A DNA stretch of 64,000 nt from Paenibacillus contaminans (GCF_003285015.1 NZ_QMFB01000006.1:293437-357436), one strand, 5' to 3'. Counted from the first letter of the stretch, positions 9,230 to 17,500 are shown. Numbers and translations are program-made. Notes: generated by a model from the sequence alone, not told the origin.

Positions 9230-10381
9230 ATGAAATGGTCCGGCAGAAGATACGATACGGGGCAATGCGTGGAGGTAACGTCAATAGACGGCAAAATTGC
9301 AGCGATAAGTCCGATCGAGATTGATGATAGGTTGCCTTGGTTGTCGCCGGGATGGATCGACCTGCAGGTGAACGGCTTTGCCGGCTTCGATCTGAACGAC
9401 GAATCGACAAGCCCGGAGGAAGTGCTGAATGTTACAAGAGCGATGTTTGCTTGCGGCGTTACCGGATATTTGCCCACTGTCATAACCGGAAGCTTCGAGC
9501 GGATAAAGCAAGCGCTTGCCGGCATCAAGGATGCCTGCGATTCCGGAGATCAAGCGGCGGAAGCGATCTGCGGGATTCATGTCGAAGGGCCGTATTTAAG
9601 CGGAGAAGACGGTCCGCGCGGCGCTCATGACCGCGATTTTATCCGAGATCCCGATATCAAGGAATTCGAGAAGTGGCAGGAGGCGGCCGGCGGCCGCATC
9701 AAGCTCGTTACGATTGCTCCCGAACGTGCGGGAGTACCCGCTTTTATTCGCGAATTGAGCAAATCGGGCGTCACGGTAAGCATAGGGCATACGATGGCTA
9801 CGACCGGCGAGATCGAAGCGGCGGTGAGCGCCGGAGCTAAACTTTCCACGCATCTTGGCAACGGCGCGCATCCGGTGCTGCCCCGCCATCCGAACTATAT
9901 TTGGGATCAGCTGGCCGATGACGGCTTGCAGGCGATGTTCATTGCCGACGGGCACCATCTTCCGGCCAATACGCTCAAGGCGATGATTCGCGCCAAGGGG
10001 GAACGGTTCATCATCGTGAGCGATTGCGTCAAATTCGGCGGCATGCCTCCCGGCGTATATAAAAGCCTGATCGGCTCCGAAGTGGAGCTGCTTGCGAACG
10101 GCCGGCTGCAAACGGCCGCCAATCCGGCGATTTTGGCAGGCTCGGCCCAATCGATCGATCGCGGTGTCGAGAATGCGGTGCTGCTTGCCGGTATAAGCTT
10201 GAAGGAGGCGGTCGATGCCGTGACTGTACGGCCTGCCGAAGCGATCGGTCTTCACAATTGCGGGAAGCTTGAACCGGGGATGGACGCAAGCTTGACGCTG
10301 TTCGATTTCCAGCAGGGCACAATGCCGCTCACGGTCAAAGAGACGGTGCTGAAGGGGAAGACGGTTTATAGCAAACACTAG
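9230..10381 (+). CDS. NagA-like amidohydrolase (N-acetyl-hexosamine-6-phosphate deacetylase family) with altered motifs
   Basis: Predicted metal-dependent deacetylase of 383 residues. Family marks are SPGWIDLQVNGFAGFD near 39, HVEGPYL with metal ligand Glu119, IGHTMA with His187, THLGNGAH with His208, IADGHHLP near 238 and the catalytic Asp265 in VSDCVKFGG. Canonical NagA has THLFNAM and TDAM at the last two places, so the ligands are kept but substrate-contact residues differ. This suggests a related amino sugar or acylated compound rather than plain GlcNAc-6-phosphate. ATG 9230 is chosen over TTG 9224 because AAAGGAGAG ends 8 bp before it. A LacI-type operator sits directly upstream. No nagB is seen nearby, which is unusual for amino-sugar breakdown. 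Confidence 0.82.
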   Translation: MKWSGRRYDTGQCVEVTSIDGKIAAISPIEIDDRLPWLSPGWIDLQVNGFAGFDLNDESTSPEEVLNVTRAMFACGVTGYLPTVITGSFERIKQALAGIKDACDSGDQAAEAICGIHVEGPYLSGEDGPRGAHDRDFIRDPDIKEFEKWQEAAGGRIKLVTIAPERAGVPAFIRELSKSGVTVSIGHTMATTGEIEAAVSAGAKLSTHLGNGAHPVLPRHPNYIWDQLADDGLQAMFIADGHHLPANTLKAMIRAKGERFIIVSDCVKFGGMPPGVYKSLIGSEVELLANGRLQTAANPAILAGSAQSIDRGVENAVLLAGISLKEAVDAVTVRPAEAIGLHNCGKLEPGMDASLTLFDFQQGTMPLTVKETVLKGKTVYSKH

Positions 10382-10431
10382 TTGATTAACGTACCGCCCG
10401 TTACCTCGCGCCTTGTGTACCCCCGTGCAAA

Positions 10432-10461
10432 TTGACAATTACCGCCTCCAGCCGTTACATT
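10432..10461 (+). promoter_or_regulatory. Predicted sigma-A promoter of the first GntR gene
   Basis: TTGACA (10432-10437), an 18-bp spacer and TACATT (10456-10461) lie about 90 bp before the GTG start. The AATAGCGCTTATT element near 10466 is a partial palindrome around the expected start site and could be an operator. Confidence 0.55.
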
Positions 10462-10549
10462 AACTAATAGCGCTTATTTTTTGCTGACGGTCAAATCAAG
10501 GCTGCAGCACGTCTAAGCGAGATAAGCGGACCGAGCCGGAGGTGGACGG

Positions 10550-11263
10550 GTGAAAAGCATAAGGAAGGAAACGCTGTCGCAGCAGGCAGGTGACAGCATT
10601 AAAGCCTATATCGAACAAATGCGCTTGCAGCCGGGCGATAAGCTGCCCTCCGAGAAGCAGCTTATCGAGCGGTATGGCGTCAGCCGTACGGTCATACGCG
10701 AGGCGTTGAAATCGCTGGAGACAGTCGGCATTATCCAATTAAAGCCCGGGGACGGCATTTATGTTGCGAGACCGACGATAAGCGGAATGTCGCATCATTT
10801 TACATTTCATTGGAATCGAAATCCGAAGACGGTGAAGGAGCTTTTGCAGATCCGTACGACGCTTGAGCTGTACGCGATCGATTTGGCGGTCGGACAACAG
10901 GATGAAGAGCGAATCCGCCAGATGGAGCATTGGGTGCTCGAAATGGAAAGGAAGCTCAAGGAAGGCGTCAGCATCGCGCATGAGGATTTGCAATTTCATC
11001 GCGCGTTGTTTCGCGCGTCAGGCAATGAAACGTTATGCGAGCTGAGCGAGTTCATTGCGGGATTTTTCGTGCCGCTGGACGGCTCGGCGACGTTGATGCA
11101 CGGCCCCGATCCTTTATCATTGCTGGAACACAAGCAAATCCTTCATTGGATTCGCGCAGGAAATGCGGCTAAGGCGAAAGCTTGTCTGCAGGAGCACTTG
11201 CGTCCGGTGGAATCGTTCGTCGCTTCGATGGAAGCAAGTGTAGAACCGAATGAGAATAAATAA
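10550..11263 (+). CDS. GntR-family regulator, FadR/FCD subfamily (first of a tandem pair)
   Basis: A 237-residue regulator. Residues 10-75 form the winged helix (LRPGDKLPSEKQLIERYGVSRTVIREALKSLE is represented here as LQPGDKLPSEKQLIERYGVS and following). The C-terminal half is an all-helical FCD ligand domain with acidic and His residues expected to hold a metal and an organic acid (ELYAIDLAV, EDLQFHRALFRASGN). The start is GTG 10550 with GGAGGTGG 5 bp upstream. It is followed by a second FCD regulator 78 bp later; the two share the same layout but are clearly diverged, so they are old paralogs or separately acquired. FCD regulators usually sense small carboxylic acids or sugar acids. The target is not proven. 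Confidence 0.93.
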   Translation: MKSIRKETLSQQAGDSIKAYIEQMRLQPGDKLPSEKQLIERYGVSRTVIREALKSLETVGIIQLKPGDGIYVARPTISGMSHHFTFHWNRNPKTVKELLQIRTTLELYAIDLAVGQQDEERIRQMEHWVLEMERKLKEGVSIAHEDLQFHRALFRASGNETLCELSEFIAGFFVPLDGSATLMHGPDPLSLLEHKQILHWIRAGNAAKAKACLQEHLRPVESFVASMEASVEPNENK

Positions 11264-11341
11264 TAGGACTCCGCGAAATGCTCTAGGTTGCCGGTCTGAG
11301 GCTAATGCAAGGGCGGGAGTACGGAAAGGAGCTGACGAGCG

Positions 11342-12028
11342 ATGCAGCCGATGGAACCTGGCGAGCAGCTTCAGCGAAACATGCTCAGCCATTTGGCAAG
11401 CGATCGGATTAAAACGTACATTTACGAGAATGGATTGAAGCCGGGAGATAAACTTCCGACGGAGCGCGATTTGGCCGAACGGCTTCAAGTAAGCCGGACT
11501 GTCATCAGGGAAGCGCTGAACCAGCTGGAGACGCTGGGTCTCATATTCAAGGTGCAGGGCAGCGGAATCTTTATTGCGGAGCCGAATTTGACCGTATTTT
11601 TCCGTCAATTGCTGTCGGGATGGGAGACGGATAATCAAAGCTTGGCAAAGCTGCTGGATTTTCGGCTGATGCTGGAGCAGGCGGCGCTGAGCGAGATCGC
11701 GGAGCGAGCGGACGACGAGGATTACCGGATGCTGGAGAAGCTTATCGGCGAGGCCGAACAGCCGGGGATCGACGGGGCAAGATTTTTGGCACTTGATGCG
11801 CAGTTTCACCGCGAGCTGCTCAAGCTGACGCGAAACGATCTTTTTATCCAGCTGGTCGCCATTGTTCAGGATTATTTTTCCTCAGTGGAACGCAAAGGGG
11901 TTATACCGCAAACGGAAGGAATCCGGGCGACGATACAGGACCATAAGTCGCTGATCGCGATGCTTCGCAGCCACAGTCTGAACGAAGCGAGACAGCTGCT
12001 GAGAAAGCACTTGCACCCAATAACGTAG
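11342..12028 (+). CDS. GntR-family regulator, FadR/FCD subfamily (second of the pair)
   Basis: A 228-residue protein with an N-terminal winged helix (GLKPGDKLPTERDLAERLQV onward, then SRTVIREALNQLE) and an FCD ligand domain (LLDFRLMLEQAAL, ALDAQFHRELLKLTRND). ATG 11342 has AAAGGAG about 11 bp upstream. A TGGTnnnACCA palindrome, the usual site for this subfamily, lies just downstream of the gene over the start site of the PLP-enzyme promoter (12111-12121). This regulator or its neighbour therefore probably controls that enzyme. The two adjacent FCD regulators may respond to different intermediates of one pathway; that is inference. Confidence 0.93.
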   Translation: MQPMEPGEQLQRNMLSHLASDRIKTYIYENGLKPGDKLPTERDLAERLQVSRTVIREALNQLETLGLIFKVQGSGIFIAEPNLTVFFRQLLSGWETDNQSLAKLLDFRLMLEQAALSEIAERADDEDYRMLEKLIGEAEQPGIDGARFLALDAQFHRELLKLTRNDLFIQLVAIVQDYFSSVERKGVIPQTEGIRATIQDHKSLIAMLRSHSLNEARQLLRKHLHPIT

Positions 12029-12034
12029 TGACGG

Positions 12035-12079
12035 CAACGACGAAAAATGAACGGCTTCGTTTCGATCATTTTTTCGTTG
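12035..12079 (+). terminator. Terminator after the GntR pair
   Basis: CAACGACGAAAAATGA (12035-12050) pairs with TCATTTTTTCGTTG (12066-12079), giving a long AT-rich stem. It overlaps the -35 box of the next promoter by a few bases, so read-through could interfere with that promoter. Confidence 0.5.
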
Positions 12080-12105
12080 ACCGTTCGGTTTGGAAGTGCT
12101 ATCAT
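12077..12105 (+). promoter_or_regulatory. Predicted sigma-A promoter of the PLP-enzyme gene
   Basis: TTGACC (12077-12082), a 17-bp spacer and TATCAT (12100-12105) each match five of six consensus bases. The expected start site is near 12112, inside the GntR-type palindrome at 12111-12121. Confidence 0.65.
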
Positions 12106-12110
12106 CAAAT

Positions 12111-12121
12111 TGGTCATACCA
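12111..12121. promoter_or_regulatory. Candidate GntR (FCD) operator
   Basis: TGGTCATACCA is an exact match to the TNGTNNNACNA pattern known for FadR/FCD regulators. Its position over the predicted transcription start fits repression. Two genes for this regulator class lie immediately upstream. Confidence 0.65.
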
Positions 12122-12196
12122 TAATATATAATGATCGGTTACGGCATATCGAAGTTTTTCCGATATCCGGATGGATAATCGAGGAGGATGTGGACC

Positions 12197-13291
12197 ATGC
12201 TTGGAAATCCGCGCAAGCTCGGCGTATGGCGGTATGAAACGCTGCTTCCGCAGGTTGCGGAAGAACGCCAGGTTACTTTAGGGGAAGGCTGCACGCCGCT
12301 TGTCAAAAGCGCAGGCATTGCCAAAGCGCTTGGGCTAAGCAATTTGTATTTCAAAATCGAGTCCGGAAATCCGACCGGCTCGTACAAGGACAGAATCGCC
12401 GCAGTCGGCGTTTCCTGGGCGCTGCAGCAAGGGAAAACGGCGTGCATCGGCACGACCTCCGGCAATGCGGGCGCCGCAGTCGCCGCATACGCCGCGCGGG
12501 CCGGAATTCCGTATCACTTATATGTGCTTGAGCATATCGTCGAAGCGAAGCTGGTTCAGGTCGTGGCTCACGGCGCTAACGTAACGAAGGTGAAAGGCTT
12601 CGGTGAAAGCGCTGCAGTCGGCGACAAAGTATTTGCGCATATCGCCGAACAAGCGGAGCGGATGAACTGGGAGTCGATGATTACGGCTTACAAATGCAAT
12701 CCCGTTGCGATGGAAGGCGTGAAGACGATCGCATTCGAGTTGTACGACGATTTGGTCGAAACGACCCCCGATGCGGTATTCGTGCCGGTGGGCGGCGGCG
12801 GTTTGTTTACCGGCATTCGCAAAGGCTTCGAGGATCTCGCGCGTTTGCACGGGGCTTCGATGCCATCGATGGTCGCGGTACAATCGGCCGGCTGCGACAA
12901 CATCGTGCGCGGCTGGAAGCAAGGCAGCGCGACTGCCGCGGGCGGCGATTCGACCTCGCAAATATCCGGACTGCAGGTGCCGAATCCGCCGGACGGCGAG
13001 GAGGTGCTTCGCGTTCTCAATGCGAATGAAGGCTGGGCCGAGGCAGTCGCCGACAACGAAACCTGGCATTGGCAGGAGCAGCTTGCGGAGAAGGAAGGCA
13101 TTCTTTGCGAGCCGGCCGCGGCAATTTCGCTCGCAGGTCTCGCCCAGGCGCTTAGGGAAGGACGAGTCGGCAAGGATGCGACGATCGTATGCGTGCTTTC
13201 GGGCGCGGGCTATAAGGATGCAAAGCGGCTGCAGACGATTGTCGACGGCAAACCCGCGGTTCCGTTGAAGTCTGCGGATGAGCTGTCCTAA
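12197..13291 (+). CDS. Threonine-synthase-like PLP-dependent enzyme
   Basis: Fold-type II PLP enzyme of 364 residues. The PLP lysine is Lys64 in NPTGSYKDRIA, the substrate-binding loop is TSGNAG at 87-92, and the phosphate-binding glycine loop is GGGG at 199-202. It is most like threonine synthase, but the surroundings are catabolic: no homoserine genes adjoin it, and it is under its own promoter with a GntR operator. A lyase or deaminase acting on a hydroxy- or diamino-acid is equally possible. ATG 12188 touches the GAGGAGG ribosome site, so ATG 12197, 9 bp away, is chosen. Confidence 0.8.
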   Translation: MLGNPRKLGVWRYETLLPQVAEERQVTLGEGCTPLVKSAGIAKALGLSNLYFKIESGNPTGSYKDRIAAVGVSWALQQGKTACIGTTSGNAGAAVAAYAARAGIPYHLYVLEHIVEAKLVQVVAHGANVTKVKGFGESAAVGDKVFAHIAEQAERMNWESMITAYKCNPVAMEGVKTIAFELYDDLVETTPDAVFVPVGGGGLFTGIRKGFEDLARLHGASMPSMVAVQSAGCDNIVRGWKQGSATAAGGDSTSQISGLQVPNPPDGEEVLRVLNANEGWAEAVADNETWHWQEQLAEKEGILCEPAAAISLAGLAQALREGRVGKDATIVCVLSGAGYKDAKRLQTIVDGKPAVPLKSADELS

Positions 13292-13415
13292 TCTCACGTT
13301 AGGCGGTGCATGTAACGACAAGGAGACGGAAAATAAGAGACTCCTTCTCATCGGTTCGCTTTTATAGAAAAAAACTTTTTATTTCCAAAGTTAAAAACGA
13401 CGTGGAGGCGGAAGC

Positions 13416-14402
13416 ATGATTAAAGTGGGATTGATCGGAATAGGCAGATTTTCAAACTTTCACTTGCAATCGATACGTCAACTCCCGGGTGTTACCGTTA
13501 CCGCCGTTGCCGATCTTAACCCGGAACGCGTTGAGAGCGTTAAGGGGGAATGGGGCTGCGCCGGATATACGGATTGGCGGCGCATGCTCGAGGAACAGGA
13601 GCTGGACGCGGTTACGGTTCTCACTCCCGAGCACGCGCATGAAGAGCCGGTTATGGCTGCGCTGGATGCAGGATGCCATGTTTTTGTAGAAAAGCCGCTC
13701 TCGATCGATTCCGCAGCATGCGAGCGAATGATCGCAGCGGCCGGGAAAGCGGATAAGCTGCTGATGGTCGGTCATGTTTGCCGCTTCGGCATTCGCCATT
13801 TGGAGATGAAGCGGGCGGTCGACAGCGGAGCGCTCGGCAAGCTTCGTTCGATCTACGGCCGGAGAAACAATGGCAGCAAATATTTTCCGATCTATAAGCG
13901 CGTCGATCCGGTTTATATACTCGGCATTCATGATATCGACCTGATGCATTGGCTCTCCGGCTCCACCGTAACCGAGGTATTCGCGCGCAGTACGGGACCG
14001 GCGGACGGAGGCGTCGACTTGCAGTGGGCGATGCTGACCTTCGCGAACGGAGTCATCGGCGTAGTCGAAAGCAGCTGGCTTGTACCGGACGGGGCGCCGG
14101 CGGAAGTCGACGTTCGGATGGAAGTCGTAGGGGAACGCGGCACCATTCATTTTCAAGAGCCGGATGACGGCCTGTCCGTTTGGGGAGAGCGCATGAGCGA
14201 AAACACGCCTCTCCATGATTGGCAGCCGAAATACGGAAGAGTTTCCGGAGCGCTTGTTGAGGAGCTTCATCATTTCTATGACTGCGTTCGCAACAATCGC
14301 AAATCGGATATTTTGCTTCCTGAGGATGCGCTCGCAGCGGTACGCGTGGCGGAAGCGATCGTTCAATCCTGCAAGACCGGATTGCCCGTCAAGCTGGGCT
14401 GA
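13416..14402 (+). CDS. Gfo/Idh/MocA-family NAD(P)-dependent oxidoreductase
   Basis: Sugar or cyclitol dehydrogenase of 328 residues. Residues 1-120 form a Rossmann domain (KVGLIGIGRFSNFH), with the signature VEKPLS at 91-96, whose Lys93 contacts cofactor and substrate. The C-terminal domain has GIHDIDLMHWL with His172 and His178 near the expected active site, and ends in the usual beta-sheet segments. A GTGGAGG ribosome site precedes ATG 13416. The next gene follows by 36 bp, so it is co-transcribed with the MBL-fold and aldolase genes. The substrate is not readable from sequence. Confidence 0.93.
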   Translation: MIKVGLIGIGRFSNFHLQSIRQLPGVTVTAVADLNPERVESVKGEWGCAGYTDWRRMLEEQELDAVTVLTPEHAHEEPVMAALDAGCHVFVEKPLSIDSAACERMIAAAGKADKLLMVGHVCRFGIRHLEMKRAVDSGALGKLRSIYGRRNNGSKYFPIYKRVDPVYILGIHDIDLMHWLSGSTVTEVFARSTGPADGGVDLQWAMLTFANGVIGVVESSWLVPDGAPAEVDVRMEVVGERGTIHFQEPDDGLSVWGERMSENTPLHDWQPKYGRVSGALVEELHHFYDCVRNNRKSDILLPEDALAAVRVAEAIVQSCKTGLPVKLG

Positions 14403-14438
14403 ACGTTCAAGGCGGTATTCGGAAGGAAGTGATTTTGC

Positions 14439-15173
14439 ATGAACGTTTCGGAGCATGTTTTTATGGTGGGGAGCGGTTCGCTCGGTACAGGCTTGACGAA
14501 CGATTATGACTGCAATGTTTATTTGGTAGTTAGCGGCTCGTCGGCAGCATTAATCGACAGCGGGGCAGGCATCGACCCTCAGGCGGTCGTTTCGCAAATT
14601 CGCGCTTGCGGGTGCAGGGAAATGTCAATCGATGCGATCATACTGACGCACGCCCATGCGGATCATGCCGGCGGGGCGGCAGAGCTGCAGCGGTTGACCG
14701 GCGCAGCGGTATATTGCCCTGCGGAGACGGCTCCCATCGTGAGATCCGGCGATGAAGAAGCGAACGGCCTGCGGCAGGCGCGAATCGACGGCATCTACCC
14801 GGCCGAATACCGTTTTCAGCCTTGCCCGTCGGCAATTCCGAAAGCGGACGGAGAAACGATCGCGATCGGCGATTTGACGCTGCAATTCGTCTACTCGCCC
14901 GGTCACAGCTTCGATCATGCGAGCCTTTATTGCCCGGAGCTCCGTGCGCTTTTCAGCGGGGATGCCGTGTTTGCCGGAGGGAAAATCGCAGCGATCCGTT
15001 CGCCCGATTTTTCCATGCAAGATTTATCGGTCAGTATAAGCAGGCTTGCCGCATTAAGGGTCGAGCATTTATTTCCAGGGCATGGTTTGCCTGTTTTCGA
15101 AACGGGAGGTCACGAAATCCGAACGGCGTTACAGGCATTTGAAAATGGCGGAGCACCGCAAAGTATCGTTTGA
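14439..15173 (+). CDS. Metallo-beta-lactamase-fold hydrolase
   Basis: A 244-residue binuclear metal hydrolase. The motif THAHADHAG gives His71, His73, Asp75 and His76. Further ligands are SPGHSFDH, FSGDAVF and LFPGHG. All the usual positions are present, so it should be active. Such enzymes cleave thioesters, lactones or phosphodiesters. In this island it may open a sugar lactone made by the neighbouring oxidoreductase, which is inference. It starts at ATG 14439 behind GGAAGTGA. Confidence 0.88.
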   Translation: MNVSEHVFMVGSGSLGTGLTNDYDCNVYLVVSGSSAALIDSGAGIDPQAVVSQIRACGCREMSIDAIILTHAHADHAGGAAELQRLTGAAVYCPAETAPIVRSGDEEANGLRQARIDGIYPAEYRFQPCPSAIPKADGETIAIGDLTLQFVYSPGHSFDHASLYCPELRALFSGDAVFAGGKIAAIRSPDFSMQDLSVSISRLAALRVEHLFPGHGLPVFETGGHEIRTALQAFENGGAPQSIV

Positions 15174-15226
15174 ACCGGCTGCAGGAATGCTGTGGTCGCA
15201 TATACCATTTTAGGGAGGAATTATAG

Positions 15227-16105
15227 ATGAATAAAGGTTATTATACCGCGCTTGGCACACCGTTGGACGGAATGGGCAATGTGATCGAAAGCAGCTTGCG
15301 CAAACATGTCGTAGACCAAGTGAATGCCGGAGCGTCCGGCCTTCTCGCGATGGGCTCGATGGGCATTCAGCCGATGATTAAAGACGACCAATTCGTGAAG
15401 GTGGCCAAAATTACGGCGGAGGCGGCGGAAGGCAAAACCCCCGTGTTCGTCGGCGTAATGGACAATTCAATCGCACGCGTAAAAGCGAGAATCGACAGCT
15501 TGTCCGGTTTGCAGATCGATGGGGTCGTAGCGACGACGCCTTACTACTATACGCTTTCGCAAGACGAAGTATTGCGGTTTTTCACGGCGCTCGCCGAGGC
15601 TTCGTCATTTCCGGTTTATTTGTACGATTTGCCTGGCGTAACCAAAACGAAAATCGCAGCATCGACCGCACAAAAGCTGATGTCCGTTCCAAACATTGCA
15701 GGCATCAAATCCGGCGACTTGCCTACAATCCGTACGCTGGCAAGGGCATTGCCGGACACGAATCCGGACTTCCAGCTGTTGTTCAGCGGACTGGATGTTT
15801 TCGATGCGGCCTACGGCTACGGAATCGACAAAAACCTGGATGGCATGTTCAGCTGCACGGTGCCGTTGAACGAGCGTCTGTACAGCTCGCTTGCCGCCGG
15901 CGACAAAAAAGGCGCTGCGGAAGCATTGGACGGCATTTTGCTGCTTCGCGATACGTTCGTGGAAGTAAACGTCCTTGCCGGATTCACTTATGCGATGAAC
16001 GTTCAAGGCTACGAAGGCAGCTTCTCGGCGGATTATTCGGCCGCTTTAAGTGAACAGCAGGCCCGCAAGGTGCACGAGTGCATGGAGAAGCTCGGCCTTA
16101 TCTAA
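15227..16105 (+). CDS. DapA-superfamily aldolase/lyase (not lysine-pathway DapA)
   Basis: A TIM-barrel class I aldolase of 292 residues. The Schiff-base lysine is Lys161 in GIKSGD, and the catalytic tyrosine is Tyr133 in YLYDLP. The pyruvate-binding GTTGE motif of DapA is replaced by MGSMG near 43, so the substrate is probably another 2-oxo acid or sugar acid. Strong AGGGAGG lies 9 bp before ATG 15227. It follows the MBL-fold gene by 53 bp in the same direction. A second, unrelated member of this superfamily is at 35715. Confidence 0.88.
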   Translation: MNKGYYTALGTPLDGMGNVIESSLRKHVVDQVNAGASGLLAMGSMGIQPMIKDDQFVKVAKITAEAAEGKTPVFVGVMDNSIARVKARIDSLSGLQIDGVVATTPYYYTLSQDEVLRFFTALAEASSFPVYLYDLPGVTKTKIAASTAQKLMSVPNIAGIKSGDLPTIRTLARALPDTNPDFQLLFSGLDVFDAAYGYGIDKNLDGMFSCTVPLNERLYSSLAAGDKKGAAEALDGILLLRDTFVEVNVLAGFTYAMNVQGYEGSFSADYSAALSEQQARKVHECMEKLGLI

Positions 16106-16134
16106 GTACAATCAGACGGAAATGAAAACCTTTT

Positions 16135-16335
16135 CTATATAAGTTGAACGAAAGAACGACAAGGGGAGCGAATGAAATGGAGAAAGGGAATTGTCTTGCA
16201 GCGAGTTTTGGCTTTGTGTTTCAACGCTCCGAAGGCCCATTCTAATATAGAAACGCAAAACAAGATGTCTGAAGCGGCAAGGCAATCCCTTTCGGAATGC
16301 AATGGATTCCCCACTTAGTGGTTCAACTTATTTAG
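16135..16335. mobile_element. Possible MITE-like element with 15-bp inverted ends
   Basis: CTATATAAGTTGAAC (16135-16149) and GTTCAACTTATTTAG (16321-16335) are inverted repeats matching at 14 of 15 bases. They bound a 201-bp segment that interrupts the aldolase-deacylase operon. No transposase or clear target duplication is visible, so the call is tentative. Confidence 0.35.
16172..16318 (+). CDS. Possible 48-residue small protein
   Basis: A short frame starting ATG 16172, with AAGGGGAG 4-5 bp upstream, runs 48 codons to TAG. The product starts MKWRKGIVLQRVLALCFN and is basic and hydrophobic at the N-terminus. It lies wholly inside the inverted-repeat segment 16135-16335. It may be a real small gene or a chance frame; no family is recognised. 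Confidence 0.25.
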   Translation: MKWRKGIVLQRVLALCFNAPKAHSNIETQNKMSEAARQSLSECNGFPT

Positions 16336-16380
16336 CAAGGGACGTCGATTTATGTGTAAAGAGCTGGGGGAGTGACGAGC

Positions 16381-17424
16381 ATGTACAAGCGAATGGCGGT
16401 CGAAAGCTTCCAGGTCGAGACGCTGGAGGCGGGGATTAAGCAAAGTTATGTACTTACGCTGGATGATGCTGCAGCGGCGCAGTCTGAGGATGCAGCGAAC
16501 GCCGGCAGCGGACGGGAAGCTTGCATTCCCGTTCATGCGGTAAAAGGCAAAGAGCCCGGTCCTACACTGCTCGTTCTTGCCGCCGTTCACGGCGATGAAT
16601 ACGAAGGCGTGCAGACGATCATCGAGCTTTGCCGCGATATGCAGCCCGGGGATATTCGCGGAACGCTGCTGATGGTCCCGGTGACCAACGTGCTGTCGTA
16701 CTACGGAGAAACCCGCACGACACCTGAGGACGGCTGCAATCTGGCGCGGGAATTTCCCGGCCTGCCGGACGGGTCCATAACGCAGCAGCTTGCGTGGCAC
16801 TTGAAGCGGAAGCTTATTAGCAAAGCGGACTTCTTGCTCGATCTGCACAGCGGCGGAACGAATTATGCGGTACCGGAGCTCATCGGTTATTACCATAACG
16901 ACGCCAGCGAGGTCGGGAGAAAATCGCGCGCCGCGGCGGAAGCGTTCGGTATGGAGGTGCTCTGGGCGCATCCGGAAATCGCGCCGGGACGCACCGTTTC
17001 GGCGGCGGTCGAATGCGGCGTTCCGTTCCTCTACACCGAAGCGTTCGGCGGCCGCCGTATCCGGCCGGAGGAGCAGCTTCGTTTTCGCGGAGGGGCATTG
17101 CGCCTTATGCGGCATCTCCGCATGCTGCTGGAGCCGGAGCGCTGGATTCAAGGAGAAGCGCCGCCGATCCGCTACCGGCTTTCAGGCGACGGAAATTTCG
17201 ACCTGTCGATCAACTCGGCGGTCGAAGGTTTTTTCATCCCGGATGTCCGGCTGCTGGATCGCGTATCCGCCGGCGACCGGATCGGCGCCATCTACGATTG
17301 GTTCGGCGAGCTGCTTGAACCGTTCCATGCGCCGGAGGACGGCATCGTAGTCGGCATTACCGGAACGCCTTATATTCGAGCCGGCAGCTACGTGTATATG
17401 CTGACGAAGGTGATGGAAGGTTAG
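16381..17424 (+). CDS. Succinylglutamate desuccinylase/aspartoacylase-family zinc deacylase
   Basis: An M14-like zinc hydrolase of 347 residues that removes acyl groups from amino acids or related amines. The zinc ligands are His70 and Glu73 in AAVHGDEYEG and His156 in LDLHSGG. Glu near 215 (LYTEAFGG) is the likely catalytic base. The C-terminal part (about 260-347) forms a small beta barrel (GFFIPDVRLLDRVSAGDRIG). In-frame GTG 16372 abuts the ribosome site, so ATG 16381 is preferred with GGGGGAG about 9 bp upstream. It is the last gene of the island and is followed by a strong terminator. With the NagA-like deacetylase it makes two deacylases in one cluster. Confidence 0.88.
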   Translation: MYKRMAVESFQVETLEAGIKQSYVLTLDDAAAAQSEDAANAGSGREACIPVHAVKGKEPGPTLLVLAAVHGDEYEGVQTIIELCRDMQPGDIRGTLLMVPVTNVLSYYGETRTTPEDGCNLAREFPGLPDGSITQQLAWHLKRKLISKADFLLDLHSGGTNYAVPELIGYYHNDASEVGRKSRAAAEAFGMEVLWAHPEIAPGRTVSAAVECGVPFLYTEAFGGRRIRPEEQLRFRGGALRLMRHLRMLLEPERWIQGEAPPIRYRLSGDGNFDLSINSAVEGFFIPDVRLLDRVSAGDRIGAIYDWFGELLEPFHAPEDGIVVGITGTPYIRAGSYVYMLTKVMEG

Positions 17425-17465
17425 ACTTGTTGTGTCTTGCAATAGCTTCATGATACACGGAGAGA

Positions 17466-17500
17466 AAGCACGGTTTCCCTTTGGAAGCTGTGCTTTTTTT
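17466..17500 (+). terminator. Rho-independent terminator closing the catabolic island
   Basis: AAGCACGGTTTCC and GGAAGCTGTGCTT form a 13-bp stem with two wobble pairs, loop CTTT, followed directly by a run of T. Confidence 0.85.

Noticed and set aside
9596..10438. 280-codon minus-strand frame opposite the NagA-like gene
   Set aside because: Shadow frame, rich in Arg/His as expected from antisense reading of this codon usage.
15181..15215. TGGT/ACCA palindrome before the DapA-like gene
   Set aside because: The half sites are seven bases apart rather than three, so it does not fit the FCD-GntR operator pattern.
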